Source of the DNA: Blattabacterium sp. (Mastotermes darwiniensis) str. MADAR
Lineage (GTDB): Bacteria; Bacteroidota; Bacteroidia; Flavobacteriales; Blattabacteriaceae
Assembly: GCF_000233435.1 (NCBI RefSeq)
Contig: NC_016146.1
Span: forward strand, 523,249-587,248
Direction of reading: 5' to 3'
Length of the DNA: 64,000 bases
Shown here one piece after another: positions 1 through 9,006 of this stretch. The position numbers were made by a program, and so were the translations under genes. Under the pieces are notes generated by a model, which searched no databases, was not told the origin of the DNA, and saw only the letters and a list, made by a program, of their open reading frames with translations. How positions within the stretch are numbered: position 1 is the first letter of the stretch; each line of letters begins with the position of its first letter.

Positions 1-1499
1 AATAAAAAAATATCTTCAGATTCTTGTATTCTATCTTTTGAATAATTAAAATTTAAAGTTAATGATGTTGGACTTATTATTTCCAGCCAAGGTTCCGTAA
101 AAGAACCCCCATAAGATTTTGTATCATCCTGGCTCAATTGACTATATAATAAAAGTTTTTGTCCATCTCCTTGAGGTAAAGGCCTCCATGATTTAAAATT
201 AAACAAATTATTAATGGAAAAATTTAAAAAATTTAATCTTAAATTACCAACAAAATTACCCTTTCCGTATCCACCATTCAATTGAATTTGATTATAATTT
301 TTTTCAATTACACGCCATTCTATATCTACTGTATTATTTTCTTTATTGGGTATGAATTTAGGAAATACTTTATTAAATAAATCTAAATTTTCCAAACGTA
401 ATAGACTATATTTTATTTCTCTAGGAGAAAAAATATTACCCGGGAAAGTATATAATTCACGTCTAATTACATGATCTTTAGTTATCGTATTTCCTGATAT
501 ATTCACTTTATTAATATACACTGGTTTATTTTCTTCAATTCTTATTTCTAGATGAATTTTATTATCCTCTATCCTTTTCTCTATGGGAATTATTTTCGAA
601 AATAAATATCCTGAATTTAGATAATATGAAATCATACCATATTCTGGATTTGAAATATTTTTATCAATACCAACTTTATCATAAATATCTCCTGTCTTAT
701 AAAAAAATTTTTTTCTTAAAAAATCCGTTTCATATAAAGTATTTCCTATAAAATCAATATTTCCCAAATAATATCGTTTCCCTTCAATAACCTTAATTTT
801 TATTCCATAATTTCCAGAGTTTTTCTTCCATACGGAATCTAAAAATACTTGTACATCTCTAAAACCCATTGATTGATATTTATATCGAATATTTCTCAAA
901 TTCTCTTTGAGATTTGAATCAAATATATTTTTTGTAAACCAAAATTTATCTTTGGTTAGAAAACCAAGTAATATTTTTGTTGGAATAATTTTATTTCCCT
1001 CAAATAATATTATTTCAATTCTTTTTCCCTTACTATTTTTATTTTCGTTAAGTGATTTCCACTTATTTTCTATTAAAATTTCATTATTTTCAGAAATTTT
1101 ATCTTCTGATTTTATTTTCTCTATTGAAGGTGAAACTTTTTCAATTCCTTTTATTTTATCAACATCTCTTAAATCCTCCAAATCAAAAATAAGATCCATT
1201 TCATTTTCATAAGATGTCTTTTTTTTATAGACCGATATATTTCCAAAAAAATGGCTATTCCATAATCTTTTAATAGCTTGATCTATCTTAATACTAGTAT
1301 CTCCAGAAAAAATATGAGATAAATTTGAAATAAAATGAGGATCATGTTTCGTTTTCCCAGTAATCAAAATATTTCTTACAATAAAGGTTGAAGTTTCCTT
1401 AGTAGGATCTTTAAATTTTTCTGTTTGAGCAGATAATATCTGTAATAGAATAAAAAACGAAAATAAAAATAAATTTTTTGATTTATATAACCTTTCCAA
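1..1499 (-). CDS. bamA: BamA outer membrane assembly factor, 5' part only
   Basis: Core of the BAM complex, which folds beta-barrel proteins into the outer membrane. The frame is open from a TTG at 1499 to the left edge (about 499 codons), so the C-terminal barrel is cut off by the window. The N-terminus reads MERLYKSKNLFLFSFFILLQ followed by ILSAQ, a good signal peptide. POTRA-type repeats follow, such as VNISGNTITKDHVIRRELY. The start of the barrel carries the family motif SFTEPWL near 110-95. No ATG lies near the signal peptide, so TTG is the likely start; it overlaps the end of uppS by 17 bases. The order nadK-uppS-bamA suggests one envelope operon. Confidence 0.93.
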   Translation of the reverse strand, partial: MERLYKSKNLFLFSFFILLQILSAQTEKFKDPTKETSTFIVRNILITGKTKHDPHFISNLSHIFSGDTSIKIDQAIKRLWNSHFFGNISVYKKKTSYENEMDLIFDLEDLRDVDKIKGIEKVSPSIEKIKSEDKISENNEILIENKWKSLNENKNSKGKRIEIILFEGNKIIPTKILLGFLTKDKFWFTKNIFDSNLKENLRNIRYKYQSMGFRDVQVFLDSVWKKNSGNYGIKIKVIEGKRYYLGNIDFIGNTLYETDFLRKKFFYKTGDIYDKVGIDKNISNPEYGMISYYLNSGYLFSKIIPIEKRIEDNKIHLEIRIEENKPVYINKVNISGNTITKDHVIRRELYTFPGNIFSPREIKYSLLRLENLDLFNKVFPKFIPNKENNTVDIEWRVIEKNYNQIQLNGGYGKGNFVGNLRLNFLNFSINNLFNFKSWRPLPQGDGQKLLLYSQLSQDDTKSYGGSFTEPWLEIISPTSLTLNFNYSKDRIQESEDIFL

Positions 1500-2205
1500 A
1501 ACGACGTCTTCTTTTTTGATAATTTATTATGGCTTCAAAAAAATCTTTCTTACGAAAATCTGGCCACAAAACATTTGTAAAATATAATTCTGCATAAGCA
1601 GATTGCCAAAGCAAAAAATTGCTAATTCTCTGTTCTCCACTAGTCCTAATAATAAGATCTACATCTGGTATTTTTTTTGTATATAAATGATTTTGAAAAA
1701 AAGAAAAATTTATATCTTCTAAAGTTATATTTCCCATATAAACTTTCTTAGCTATAATTTTGGTCGCCCTTATAATTTCTTCTCTAGATCCATAACTTAA
1801 AGCTAATACTAACGTCATGGATGTATTATTTTCAGTTTTTTTTATGAATAGAAATAATCTTTTTTGTATAACCACAGGAAATTTTTCTATTTCTCCTATA
1901 GCAATAATTTTTACATTTTTGTTATGAATTTCTTCTAAAGAATCTTTCAAATTATTATGCAACAAACGCATCAAACTATCTATTTCCTTCTTTGGACGAT
2001 TCCAATTTTCTGAAGAAAATACATACAGAGTCATATAAGGAATACCCAATTCTTTACATCCAACAATGGAATCTTTCACAGACTGTATGGAATTTTCATG
2101 TCCAAATGTTCTTAATTTTCCTCTTTGTTCAGCCCAACGACCATTCCCATCCATAATAATTCCAACATGATTAGGAATGTTATTTAAATCTATTTTATTT
2201 TTCAT
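1483..2205 (-). CDS. uppS: Undecaprenyl diphosphate synthase (isoprenyl transferase)
   Basis: Cis-prenyltransferase that condenses isopentenyl diphosphate onto farnesyl diphosphate to make the C55 lipid carrier for peptidoglycan. About 240 residues, normal for the family. MDGNGRWA near residues 18-25 holds the catalytic Asp, and RTSGEQRISNFLLWQSAYAE is the conserved C-terminal substrate-binding signature. I chose the ATG at 2205; a TTG at 2220 in the same frame would add five residues (MCFLK) and is less likely. It sits between nadK and bamA on the same strand. Its substrate would come from the mevalonate route hinted at by the kinase gene at 3248. Confidence 0.95.
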   Translation of the reverse strand: MKNKIDLNNIPNHVGIIMDGNGRWAEQRGKLRTFGHENSIQSVKDSIVGCKELGIPYMTLYVFSSENWNRPKKEIDSLMRLLHNNLKDSLEEIHNKNVKIIAIGEIEKFPVVIQKRLFLFIKKTENNTSMTLVLALSYGSREEIIRATKIIAKKVYMGNITLEDINFSFFQNHLYTKKIPDVDLIIRTSGEQRISNFLLWQSAYAELYFTNVLWPDFRKKDFFEAIINYQKRRRRFGKVI

Positions 2206-2256
2206 CTTAAGAAAACACAAATATATAAAAAATAAAGAATAGAATAATGGATGGCA

Positions 2257-3141
2257 TTAATTTCTTTGGTCCATTCCCCACAATAATTTTTCCCGTAAAG
2301 TTTTGTAATAAGTATGTTTTTCTTCTTGTATGAGATATATATAAAAAGGAGCTTTCTTAATGTATAACTCATTTTCTTTTTTCAAGGAAGTAAGTCTAGT
2401 ATCCATAGATAAAGAATAATATTTCACACGACTATGTATTTTTAAATGAATTTTTTGATGATCCGAAATAATCAATGGACGAGAAAACAAATTATGAGGA
2501 GATATAGGTGTAAGAACAAAATTTTTGTTTTCAGGAGTAATAATCGGCCCTCCACAACTTAAGGAATATCCAGTAGAACCTGTGGGAGTAGAGATTATCA
2601 ATCCATCAGCCCAATAAGAAGTTAAAAATTGATTATCTATATAGGCATCTATAATAATCATAGAAACAGTTTCCTTACGAATAATAACAATTTCATTTAA
2701 TGCAAAATTAAAAAACGGATCATGATCCATAATAGAGGTTTCCAAACATAACAAACTTCTAGGCATTAAATGAAATTTACGATTAAAAATTTGATCTATT
2801 TTTTTAATAAAAACATCCTTATTAAAAGTTGCTAAAAATCCTAAATTTCCAGTATTTACTCCTACAATAGGAATTCCAGTATCCCTAACAAAAGTTATGG
2901 CAGATAATATCGTTCCATCCCCTCCAAAAGTAAACATTAAACTAAAATCTTTGGTTAATTCTTTATAATGAGAAAAAACAGGAAAATTAAGATTCTTAAA
3001 TTCTTCAAAAGAAGATAATACATGAAAAAATGATTTTTCTATATAAATTTCTATTGAATGATTAGATACATAGCCAATGAACTGATTCAGGTATGGGATA
3101 TTTTTTCTTCCAAATTTTTGTCCATATAGGGCTACTTTCAT
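2257..3141 (-). CDS. nadK: NAD kinase
   Basis: Phosphorylates NAD to NADP using ATP or polyphosphate. 294 residues. GGDGT at about 73-77 is the hallmark ATP/NAD kinase motif. NTGNLGFLA and STPTGSTGYSLSCGGPI are the conserved NAD-binding loops. It is the first gene of a minus-strand run with uppS and bamA. A Bacteroidota-type -7 promoter element (TAATTTTG) lies about 30 bases before the start codon. Confidence 0.96.
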   Translation of the reverse strand: MKVALYGQKFGRKNIPYLNQFIGYVSNHSIEIYIEKSFFHVLSSFEEFKNLNFPVFSHYKELTKDFSLMFTFGGDGTILSAITFVRDTGIPIVGVNTGNLGFLATFNKDVFIKKIDQIFNRKFHLMPRSLLCLETSIMDHDPFFNFALNEIVIIRKETVSMIIIDAYIDNQFLTSYWADGLIISTPTGSTGYSLSCGGPIITPENKNFVLTPISPHNLFSRPLIISDHQKIHLKIHSRVKYYSLSMDTRLTSLKKENELYIKKAPFYIYLIQEEKHTYYKTLREKLLWGMDQRN

Positions 3142-3171
3142 TATAAATATTTTTATTAACTATAAAATCTA

Positions 3172-3179
3172 CAAAATTA
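3172..3179 (-). promoter_or_regulatory. Putative -7 promoter element for nadK
   Basis: On the minus strand the sequence reads TAATTTTG, matching the Bacteroidota primary sigma -7 consensus TAnnTTTG. Its last base lies 31 bases before the nadK start. No clear TTTG -33 box is present at the usual 19-21 base spacing, so this is a motif match only. Confidence 0.4.
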
Positions 3180-3247
3180 ATCTGTTAATAAAGAAAAAAA
3201 ATAATTATTTTAGCAAATTAAGGTGATAAGAAACAATTTAATAAAAG

Positions 3248-4170
3248 ATGAAAAAACATATATATCCTTCTAAAATTTTATTATTTGGAGAATACTGCAT
3301 CTTAGAAAATTCTAGTGGACTTTCCATTCCTTATGATTTTTATCAAGGAACTTTAAAATTTATTTCTGTATTATCTTCCAATAAAGAATCCATATATTCC
3401 AATTTTGAATTAAAAAAATATTTTCAATTTTTGTTAGAAAAAAAAAATTAGCAAAATTTGATCTCGAAAGATTAAACGATGATCTGCAAAAAGGTATTTA
3501 TTTTCAATCCAATATTCCTAAAGGATATGGAATAGGAAGTTCTGGAGCCTTAGTTACCGCTATTTATGATAAATACGCTAAAAAAAAATTAAAAAAATGT
3601 TTTAAAAATATAAGAATTCTAAAGGAAATATTTAGTCAAATGGAATCTTTCTTTCATGGAAAAAGTTCTGGAATAGATCCTTTAGTTTCCTACTTCAACA
3701 AACCTTTACTTATTCGATCAGAAAGCAATATCTCTACTATAAATATACCAAAAAAAAAGGAATTTAAAGGGAAAGGAGCTATTTTTTTACTAGATTCTGG
3801 TTGCTCTAGAAAAACCTCATCTATGATGAGTTTTTTCTTAGAAAAATTAAAAAACGATAAATTTAAAAAAATATTAAAAGAAGAATTTATGAAATACAAT
3901 GAGAAATGTATTGAATTTTTCTTGAAAGGAGATTTTAAAATAATGCTAAAAAATGTAAAATTACTTTCCACCTGGGTTTTTCATCATTTTAATACTATAA
4001 TTCCAAAAAAATTTTGTCAAATATGGGAAGAAGGACTTATTACCAATATTCATTATCTAAAATTGTGTGGTTCTGGAGGAGGTGGCTATATTTTATGTTT
4101 TACTCCAGATTACAAAATCTCTAGAGAAAAATTAAAGGACTATACAAAAAAAGTAATTTTTCGTTTTTAA
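3248..4170 (+). CDS. Mevalonate kinase (GHMP family), one-base frameshift in an A tract
   Basis: GHMP-family kinase, best read as mevalonate kinase of the isoprenoid mevalonate pathway. The first part (3248-3451) starts MKKHIYPSKILLFGEYCILE, the usual N-terminus of the family. The frame then stops at TAG just after a run of ten A (3438-3447). One extra A would restore a continuous frame through 4170 with no other defect. The restored middle part contains PKGYGIGSSGALVTA, the ATP-binding GHMP motif. The next part has FHGKSSGIDPLVSY, the mevalonate kinase motif, and LCGSGGGGYILCF near the C-terminus. It may be rescued by slippage on the A tract, be a sequencing error, or be a recent pseudogene. 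Followed closely by rluB and aroQ. Confidence 0.85.
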
Positions 4171-4181
4171 AGCATAGTTTT

Positions 4182-4916
4182 ATGAATCCAACAATAAAAA
4201 AAAACGATTTTATACGATTGAATCATTATTTATCCAATTCTGGAATATCCTCTAGAAGAGAGGCTGATAAATTGATTCAATCAGGAATCATAGAAGTTAA
4301 TGGAAAATCCATATCAAAATTGGGAACCATCATTCACATGAATGATGTTATAACTATTAATGGAAATAGAATTAAGAATAAAAAGAAAATATATATACTA
4401 CTTAATAAACCTAAAGGTTTTATTACTTCTACACATGATCCTTTTAATAGAAAAACAGTAATGAATTTAATCCCAAATTTTTCTGATTATAGAATCTATC
4501 CCGTTGGAAGATTAGATCGTTCAACTACAGGAGTTTTACTTCTTACAAATGATGGATCTATTACAGAAAAATTGACTCATCCGAAATATAATATAAAAAA
4601 AGTATATCATGTTGTATTAAATAAGAATATTCACGATAACGACATACATAAAATAAAAAAAGGAAAAATATTCCTCCATGAAGGAAGGGTAAAAGTTGAT
4701 TTTATATACAAAAAAAAAAATAAAGTAAAAATTGGATTGCATATAGGATGGAATAGAGTAATTAAACGAATTTTTAAAAAACTAAATTATGAAGTAATAC
4801 AAATAGATAGAATTAATTTTGGAGGATTTAATAAAAAAAATCTTAATAGAGGTAACTGGTGTTTTTTAAATAAAAAAGAAGTAGATGATACTACAAAAAA
4901 AAATAAGCATTATTAA
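4182..4916 (+). CDS. rluB: rRNA pseudouridine synthase, RsuA/RluB family
   Basis: Converts a specific uridine of rRNA to pseudouridine. 244 residues. An N-terminal S4 RNA-binding domain spans about 10-65 (LNHYLSNSGISSRREADKLI). It is followed by the catalytic domain with PVGRLDRSTTGVLLLTNDG, which holds the catalytic Asp. The exact target (RluB, RluF or RsuA type) cannot be decided from the sequence, so the symbol is tentative. It begins 11 bases after the mevalonate kinase frame ends and overlaps the start of aroQ by 32 bases in another frame. Confidence 0.88.
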   Translation: MNPTIKKNDFIRLNHYLSNSGISSRREADKLIQSGIIEVNGKSISKLGTIIHMNDVITINGNRIKNKKKIYILLNKPKGFITSTHDPFNRKTVMNLIPNFSDYRIYPVGRLDRSTTGVLLLTNDGSITEKLTHPKYNIKKVYHVVLNKNIHDNDIHKIKKGKIFLHEGRVKVDFIYKKKNKVKIGLHIGWNRVIKRIFKKLNYEVIQIDRINFGGFNKKNLNRGNWCFLNKKEVDDTTKKNKHY

Positions 4917-5319
4917 TGGTCCTAACTTGAATCTTTTAGGAAAAAGAGAACCAGAATTATACGGAACTATAAATTTTATAGATTATTTAAATAAACTAAA
5001 AAGAAAAAAAATTTTTTCCAACATGGAAATTACTTATTTTCAAAGCAATCATGAAGGAAAAATTATAGATATACTACATAATATTGGATTTCAATCAGAT
5101 GGAATTGTTCTCAATGCAGGAGCATATACTCATACTTCTTTAGGAATAGCTGATGCTATTAAATCTATTTCTTCTCCAGTCATAGAAGTTCATATTTCTA
5201 ATATTCATTCAAGAGAATCCTTTAGAAAAAAATCGTTTCTATCTTCTGTTTGTAAAGGAACTATTTTTGGTTTCGGATTAAAATCCTATGAATTAGGAAT
5301 AATAAGTTTTTCCTTGTAA
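4885..5319 (+). CDS. aroQ: 3-dehydroquinate dehydratase, type II
   Basis: Third step of the shikimate pathway: 3-dehydroquinate to 3-dehydroshikimate. 144 residues, typical of the small dodecameric type II enzyme. INGPNLNLLGKREPELYG near the N-terminus, NAGAYTHTSLGIADAI in the middle and EVHISNIHSRESFR near the end carry the conserved catalytic Tyr, Asn, His and Arg. Its ATG lies inside the end of rluB (32-base overlap). Its 3' end overlaps the 3' end of engB on the other strand by 34 bases. Retention fits a symbiont that makes aromatic amino acids. Confidence 0.95.
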   Translation: MILQKKISIINGPNLNLLGKREPELYGTINFIDYLNKLKRKKIFSNMEITYFQSNHEGKIIDILHNIGFQSDGIVLNAGAYTHTSLGIADAIKSISSPVIEVHISNIHSRESFRKKSFLSSVCKGTIFGFGLKSYELGIISFSL

Positions 5320-5900
5320 GATTTATTAAAATTTTGAATATGTTGAATTATTTCTTTTCTTCCATATCCTTTCTTTACGGATACTTTGAAATACTTAGGC
5401 ATCGAGAAAGAAGTTTTTTCAATTTCTTCCTTACAAAGATCTATCTTTTTATCCAAAATTCTGGAACTTAGTTTATCCGTTTTTGTAAAAACAATACAAA
5501 AACGAATTTTTAAATTGTTTAACTTTTTTATGAAGTCTAGATCTATTTTCTGTAAGACAGTTCTGCAATCCATCAATAGAAACAAAAGAATTAAATTTTT
5601 TCTATAAGAAACGTAATCTAGAATTAATTTTCTCTTTTCTTTTTTTTTCCTCTTAGAGTATCCATATCCAGGCAAATCTGTTAAATACCATTCATGATTT
5701 ATCAGAAAAAAATTGATCAATTTCGTACTTCCTGGATGAGAGGAAACTTTAGCTATTTTTTTACAATTTGCAATAAAATTAATCAAACTGGATTTTCCTA
5801 CATTAGAACGTCCAGAAAAAGCATATTCAGGAAGATTATGAAAAAAAAATTGATGTAATTTAACAAAACTTCCTTTAAATTTTACAGAAAAAATTTTCAT
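5286..5900 (-). CDS. engB: Ribosome biogenesis GTPase EngB (YsxC/YihA)
   Basis: TRAFAC-class GTPase needed for assembly of the large ribosomal subunit. About 204 residues. G1 is GRSNVGKSS, G3 is DLPGYGYS and G4 is TKTD, all intact. The ATG at 5900 gives MKIFSVKFKGSF; a TTG at 5912 in frame would add four residues. It overlaps the end of the upstream alpha/beta hydrolase gene by 26 bases and is convergent with aroQ, sharing 34 bases. Confidence 0.94.
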   Translation of the reverse strand: MKIFSVKFKGSFVKLHQFFFHNLPEYAFSGRSNVGKSSLINFIANCKKIAKVSSHPGSTKLINFFLINHEWYLTDLPGYGYSKRKKKEKRKLILDYVSYRKNLILLFLLMDCRTVLQKIDLDFIKKLNNLKIRFCIVFTKTDKLSSRILDKKIDLCKEEIEKTSFSMPKYFKVSVKKGYGRKEIIQHIQNFNKSYKEKLIIPNS

Positions 5901-6639
5901 GATCAAAATCAAATTTGGATAACCATTTTTCTAATATTTTTATAAATTTTTTTGGATGTTCCATCATAGGAACATGTCCGCATTTATCTATCCAATATAA
6001 TTCTGAACAGGGCAATAATCTATGAAACTCCTCTGCTACTTCTGGAGGAGTAACATGATCTTGCTTTCCCCAAATTAAACAAATAGGTTGTTGAATAAGA
6101 GATAAATCCTTAGACATATTATATTTCATTGCACTTTTTGCAATGTATAAAGTTTTAATTCCTTTTTTTTTATCATTCACAATATGAAATACTTCATCGA
6201 TCAATTCTTTAGTAGCAATTCTAGGATCATAAAAAACTTCTTGCGATTTTTTTCGAATATATTCATAATTTTCTCTTTTAGGAAATGCTTCTCCAAAAGA
6301 TTTTTCGAATAAACCAGAACTTCCTGTAAGTACAACAGAATGTACTAAATCTATTCTTTCTTTTGCTATGATTAAGGCTATATGTCCTCCTAGAGAATTT
6401 CCTATCAATGTAGCTTTTTCAATCTCTATTTCTATTAAAAATTGAATAATATATTTAGATATATTATAAATATTTGTAAGAAATAAAGGCATATTATAAA
6501 GTGGAAGTGAAGGAATAATAACCTTGTATCCTTTTTTTGGAAAGAAATCTAAAAGTGCATCAAAATTGCTTAATCCCCCCATTAACCCATGAAGCAATAT
6601 TAATGGATGTCCTACTCCCTTTTTTATGTAAGATATCAT
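5875..6639 (-). CDS. Alpha/beta hydrolase, unknown substrate
   Basis: Alpha/beta-hydrolase fold protein, 254 residues. The oxyanion region HGLMGG is at about 17-22. The nucleophile elbow is GNSLGG with Ser near 82. The acid is likely Asp in WGKQDHVTPP and the histidine is in CGHVPMMEHP, so the triad looks complete. The substrate cannot be told from the sequence. It overlaps rnc by four bases and engB by 26, which suggests translational coupling in the acpP-fabF-rnc run. Confidence 0.85.
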   Translation of the reverse strand: MISYIKKGVGHPLILLHGLMGGLSNFDALLDFFPKKGYKVIIPSLPLYNMPLFLTNIYNISKYIIQFLIEIEIEKATLIGNSLGGHIALIIAKERIDLVHSVVLTGSSGLFEKSFGEAFPKRENYEYIRKKSQEVFYDPRIATKELIDEVFHIVNDKKKGIKTLYIAKSAMKYNMSKDLSLIQQPICLIWGKQDHVTPPEVAEEFHRLLPCSELYWIDKCGHVPMMEHPKKFIKILEKWLSKFDFDHENFFCKI

Positions 6640-7397
6640 GTGAAATATTTTTTACATTGTTTTTGAATAAGGAAATAAGCTTGTTTTGCTGCAAATTCTT
6701 CCGATTTTTTTTTTGAAGGACCTCTTCCTTCTGTTTTTATTCCACATTCAGAGATACTAACCTCAGAAAGATAAGTGATTACATGTGGATATTCTTCTTC
6801 AATTTTAATTTCTTTTTTTTCTCTAAAAGTATTAAAATTTATAATAAATTTATTTTTTTGAGACCATTCTATAATCCATACTTTGTAGCTAAAAATTTCC
6901 TTTTGCAATCTCGTAATATTTACATGATGATGTAATATTTTTTTATACACAAAATTTTTACATTCTTGATATCCTATTTCTAAATAAATAAAACCTATTA
7001 AAGCTTCAAGGACATTTCCCAATATATTATCGGATACAAGGGGCTTATTCAAAAAAAATATTTCGGTTATAAAAAGTTTTTTAGATATATCATTTAAATT
7101 TTTTCTGCATACGATTTTAGATCGTACTTGAGTTAACTCTCCTTCTTTTTTTTTAGGAAGCCGTTCATACAAAAAATGTGAAATAATGGAATTCAATACA
7201 GCATCTCCTAAAAATTCTAATCTTTGAAAATTAACATAATAATTCTTATTCAAATTCCTTTTTTCTGTTGAAAAACTATAAACGAATACTTCCTTGAAAA
7301 ATTTTATATTCTTTGGACAAAAACCCAGTACATTCTTTAATTTTTTAAAGAAAAGAGAATCTTCATCGTTTTGAAAAAAAAAATCATCAGATAACAT
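6636..7397 (-). CDS. rnc: Ribonuclease III, with one altered active-site residue
   Basis: Double-strand-specific endoribonuclease that matures rRNA and some mRNAs. 253 residues. The RNase III signature QRLEFLGDAVL holds Glu61 and Asp65, and a C-terminal dsRNA-binding domain ends EFAAKQAYFLI. The second metal-binding motif reads LGNVLEALIG, where the family normally has an Asp in place of Asn128; Glu131 is kept. I checked this codon (AAT) in the DNA. The gene overlaps fabF by 11 bases and the downstream hydrolase by four. acpP-fabF-rnc is the normal Bacteroidota order. Confidence 0.93.
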   Translation of the reverse strand: MLSDDFFFQNDEDSLFFKKLKNVLGFCPKNIKFFKEVFVYSFSTEKRNLNKNYYVNFQRLEFLGDAVLNSIISHFLYERLPKKKEGELTQVRSKIVCRKNLNDISKKLFITEIFFLNKPLVSDNILGNVLEALIGFIYLEIGYQECKNFVYKKILHHHVNITRLQKEIFSYKVWIIEWSQKNKFIINFNTFREKKEIKIEEEYPHVITYLSEVSISECGIKTEGRGPSKKKSEEFAAKQAYFLIQKQCKKYFT

Positions 7398-8646
7398 CTA
7401 TTTGCTTAAATAAAATACAAACGTTATGTCCTCCAAAACCAAAAGTGTTGCATATACTAATTTTGACTTCTCTTTTTATAGCTTTGTTTGGAGTAAAACT
7501 AATTTTTGGATCTATTCTTTCGTCTACTTGAAATAAATTAATAGTTGGAGGTATAATCTTTTTACTTAAAGGAAGTATAGTAGCAATGGCTTCTATAGCT
7601 CCTGCTGCACCTAGTAAATGACCTGTCATAGACTTAGTAGAATTTATATCAATATTGTATACATTTTTTTTAAATACCGTTTGAATAGCTCTCACCTCTG
7701 CAAGATCTCCCAAAATTGTGGAAGTTCCATGAGCATTAATATGATCTACTTTACTATATTCAATTTCAGCATCTTCTACAGCTGATCTCATAGCTATAAT
7801 TACTCCCCTCCCTTCCGGATGAGGAGCCGTTATATGATAAGCATCTCCAGACATACCTACTCCTCCTATTTCCGCATAGATATTAGCACCTCTTTTTTGA
7901 GCATGATTGTATTCTTCAAGTATTAGACACCCAGCTCCTTCTCCCAAAACAAAGCCATCTCTATCCTTATCAAAAGGACGTGAAGCTGTTTTGTAATCTT
8001 CATTTCTAGTGGATAAAGCATGTAAAGCATTAAAACCTCCTACTCCACTTTGTGTAATAGCAGCTTCAGAACCTCCTGTTACCATAATATCTGCTTTCCC
8101 TAAACATATTAAATGATAAGCATCAACAATTGCATTAGAAGATGAAGCACAAGAGGATACAGTAGCATAATTAGGCCCATAAAGTCCATAATTCATCGAA
8201 ATAAAACCAGCAGTAATATCTATGAGCATTTTAGGAATAAAAAAAGGACTAAATCTAGGATATCTTCCTCCATCAACATAATCCGAAATAGATTCTTCTA
8301 AGTTTAAAAGACCTCCAATTCCAGACGACCAAATAACACCCACACGTTCCCTTTTTTCTTTGTAAAAATCGATCTTACTATTTTCAACCGCTTCTGAAGA
8401 AGCTAAAATTCCATATTGTGCACACGGATCCAATTTACGTTGTTCTTTTTTACTAAAAAAAAGACTGGGATCATAATTTTTTAATTCGCAAGCAAATTTA
8501 GTTTTATATTTTTCGGTATTAAAATAAGTAATGGGAGCAGAACCACTTTTTCCACTAATCAGGGATATCCAATATTCTTCAACATTATTTCCTATCGGAG
8601 TAATAGAACCAATACCAGTAACTACTACTCTCTTTAATTTTTTCAT
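7387..8646 (-). CDS. fabF: Beta-ketoacyl-ACP synthase II
   Basis: Elongating condensing enzyme of type II fatty acid synthesis. 419 residues. The catalytic Cys is at about 166 in VSSCASSSNAI. The two catalytic His are in NAHGTSTILGD and SMTGHLLGAAGA. It lies 16 bases after acpP, which supplies its acyl carrier, and overlaps rnc. FabG at 26358 and the FabZ domain at 45916 supply other steps of the same cycle. Confidence 0.97.
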   Translation of the reverse strand: MKKLKRVVVTGIGSITPIGNNVEEYWISLISGKSGSAPITYFNTEKYKTKFACELKNYDPSLFFSKKEQRKLDPCAQYGILASSEAVENSKIDFYKEKRERVGVIWSSGIGGLLNLEESISDYVDGGRYPRFSPFFIPKMLIDITAGFISMNYGLYGPNYATVSSCASSSNAIVDAYHLICLGKADIMVTGGSEAAITQSGVGGFNALHALSTRNEDYKTASRPFDKDRDGFVLGEGAGCLILEEYNHAQKRGANIYAEIGGVGMSGDAYHITAPHPEGRGVIIAMRSAVEDAEIEYSKVDHINAHGTSTILGDLAEVRAIQTVFKKNVYNIDINSTKSMTGHLLGAAGAIEAIATILPLSKKIIPPTINLFQVDERIDPKISFTPNKAIKREVKISICNTFGFGGHNVCILFKQIDVI

Positions 8647-8662
8647 AAGATACTAATAAATA

Positions 8663-8917
8663 CTAATTATTATTTTTCTTTTCATTCAAGAGATCTTCTA
8701 TCGCCTGTATAGCTTCTCCTACAGTAGTTATTTTTTCTGCCTTTTCATCAGAAATATTAATGTTAAATTCTTTTTCAAATTCCATAATAAGTTCTACAAT
8801 ATCTAAAGAATCAGCCCCTAAATCATTAGTAAAGCTAGCATTAAGGATAACATCCCTTTCTTCTACACTCAATTTTTCTACTATAAGAGACTTCACTCTT
8901 GATGCAATATCAGACAT
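8663..8917 (-). CDS. acpP: Acyl carrier protein
   Basis: Carrier of growing acyl chains on 4'-phosphopantetheine. 84 residues, acidic, with the attachment Ser near residue 37 in [16 protein letters not shown]. First gene of the acpP-fabF-rnc run. A TAATTTTG element sits 30 bases before its start codon on the same strand. Confidence 0.97.
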   Translation of the reverse strand: MSDIASRVKSLIVEKLSVEERDVILNASFTNDLGADSLDIVELIMEFEKEFNINISDEKAEKITTVGEAIQAIEDLLNEKKNNN

Positions 8918-8946
8918 AGGATCATAATTTTTATTCTAATCTAATA

Positions 8947-8954
8947 CAAAATTA
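8947..8954 (-). promoter_or_regulatory. Putative -7 promoter element for acpP
   Basis: Minus-strand TAATTTTG, matching TAnnTTTG, 30 bases upstream of the acpP start. It is identical in sequence and nearly in spacing to the element before nadK. It lies back to back with the pckA element. No convincing -33 box was found. Confidence 0.42.
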
Positions 8955-8969
8955 GTAAACTTTTATATA

Positions 8970-8977
8970 TAAATTTG
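8970..8977 (+). promoter_or_regulatory. Putative -7 promoter element for pckA
   Basis: TAAATTTG on the plus strand matches TAnnTTTG and ends 30 bases before the pckA ATG. With the acpP element it makes a divergent promoter pair in a 89-base intergenic region. Confidence 0.4.
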
Positions 8978-9006
8978 TATCAATGATACTTTAATGATAC
9001 TATGGC

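Noticed and set aside
907..1212. Open frame of about 100 codons on the plus strand
   Set aside because: It lies antisense to bamA; the minus-strand frame carries signal peptide, POTRA and SFTEPWL motifs.
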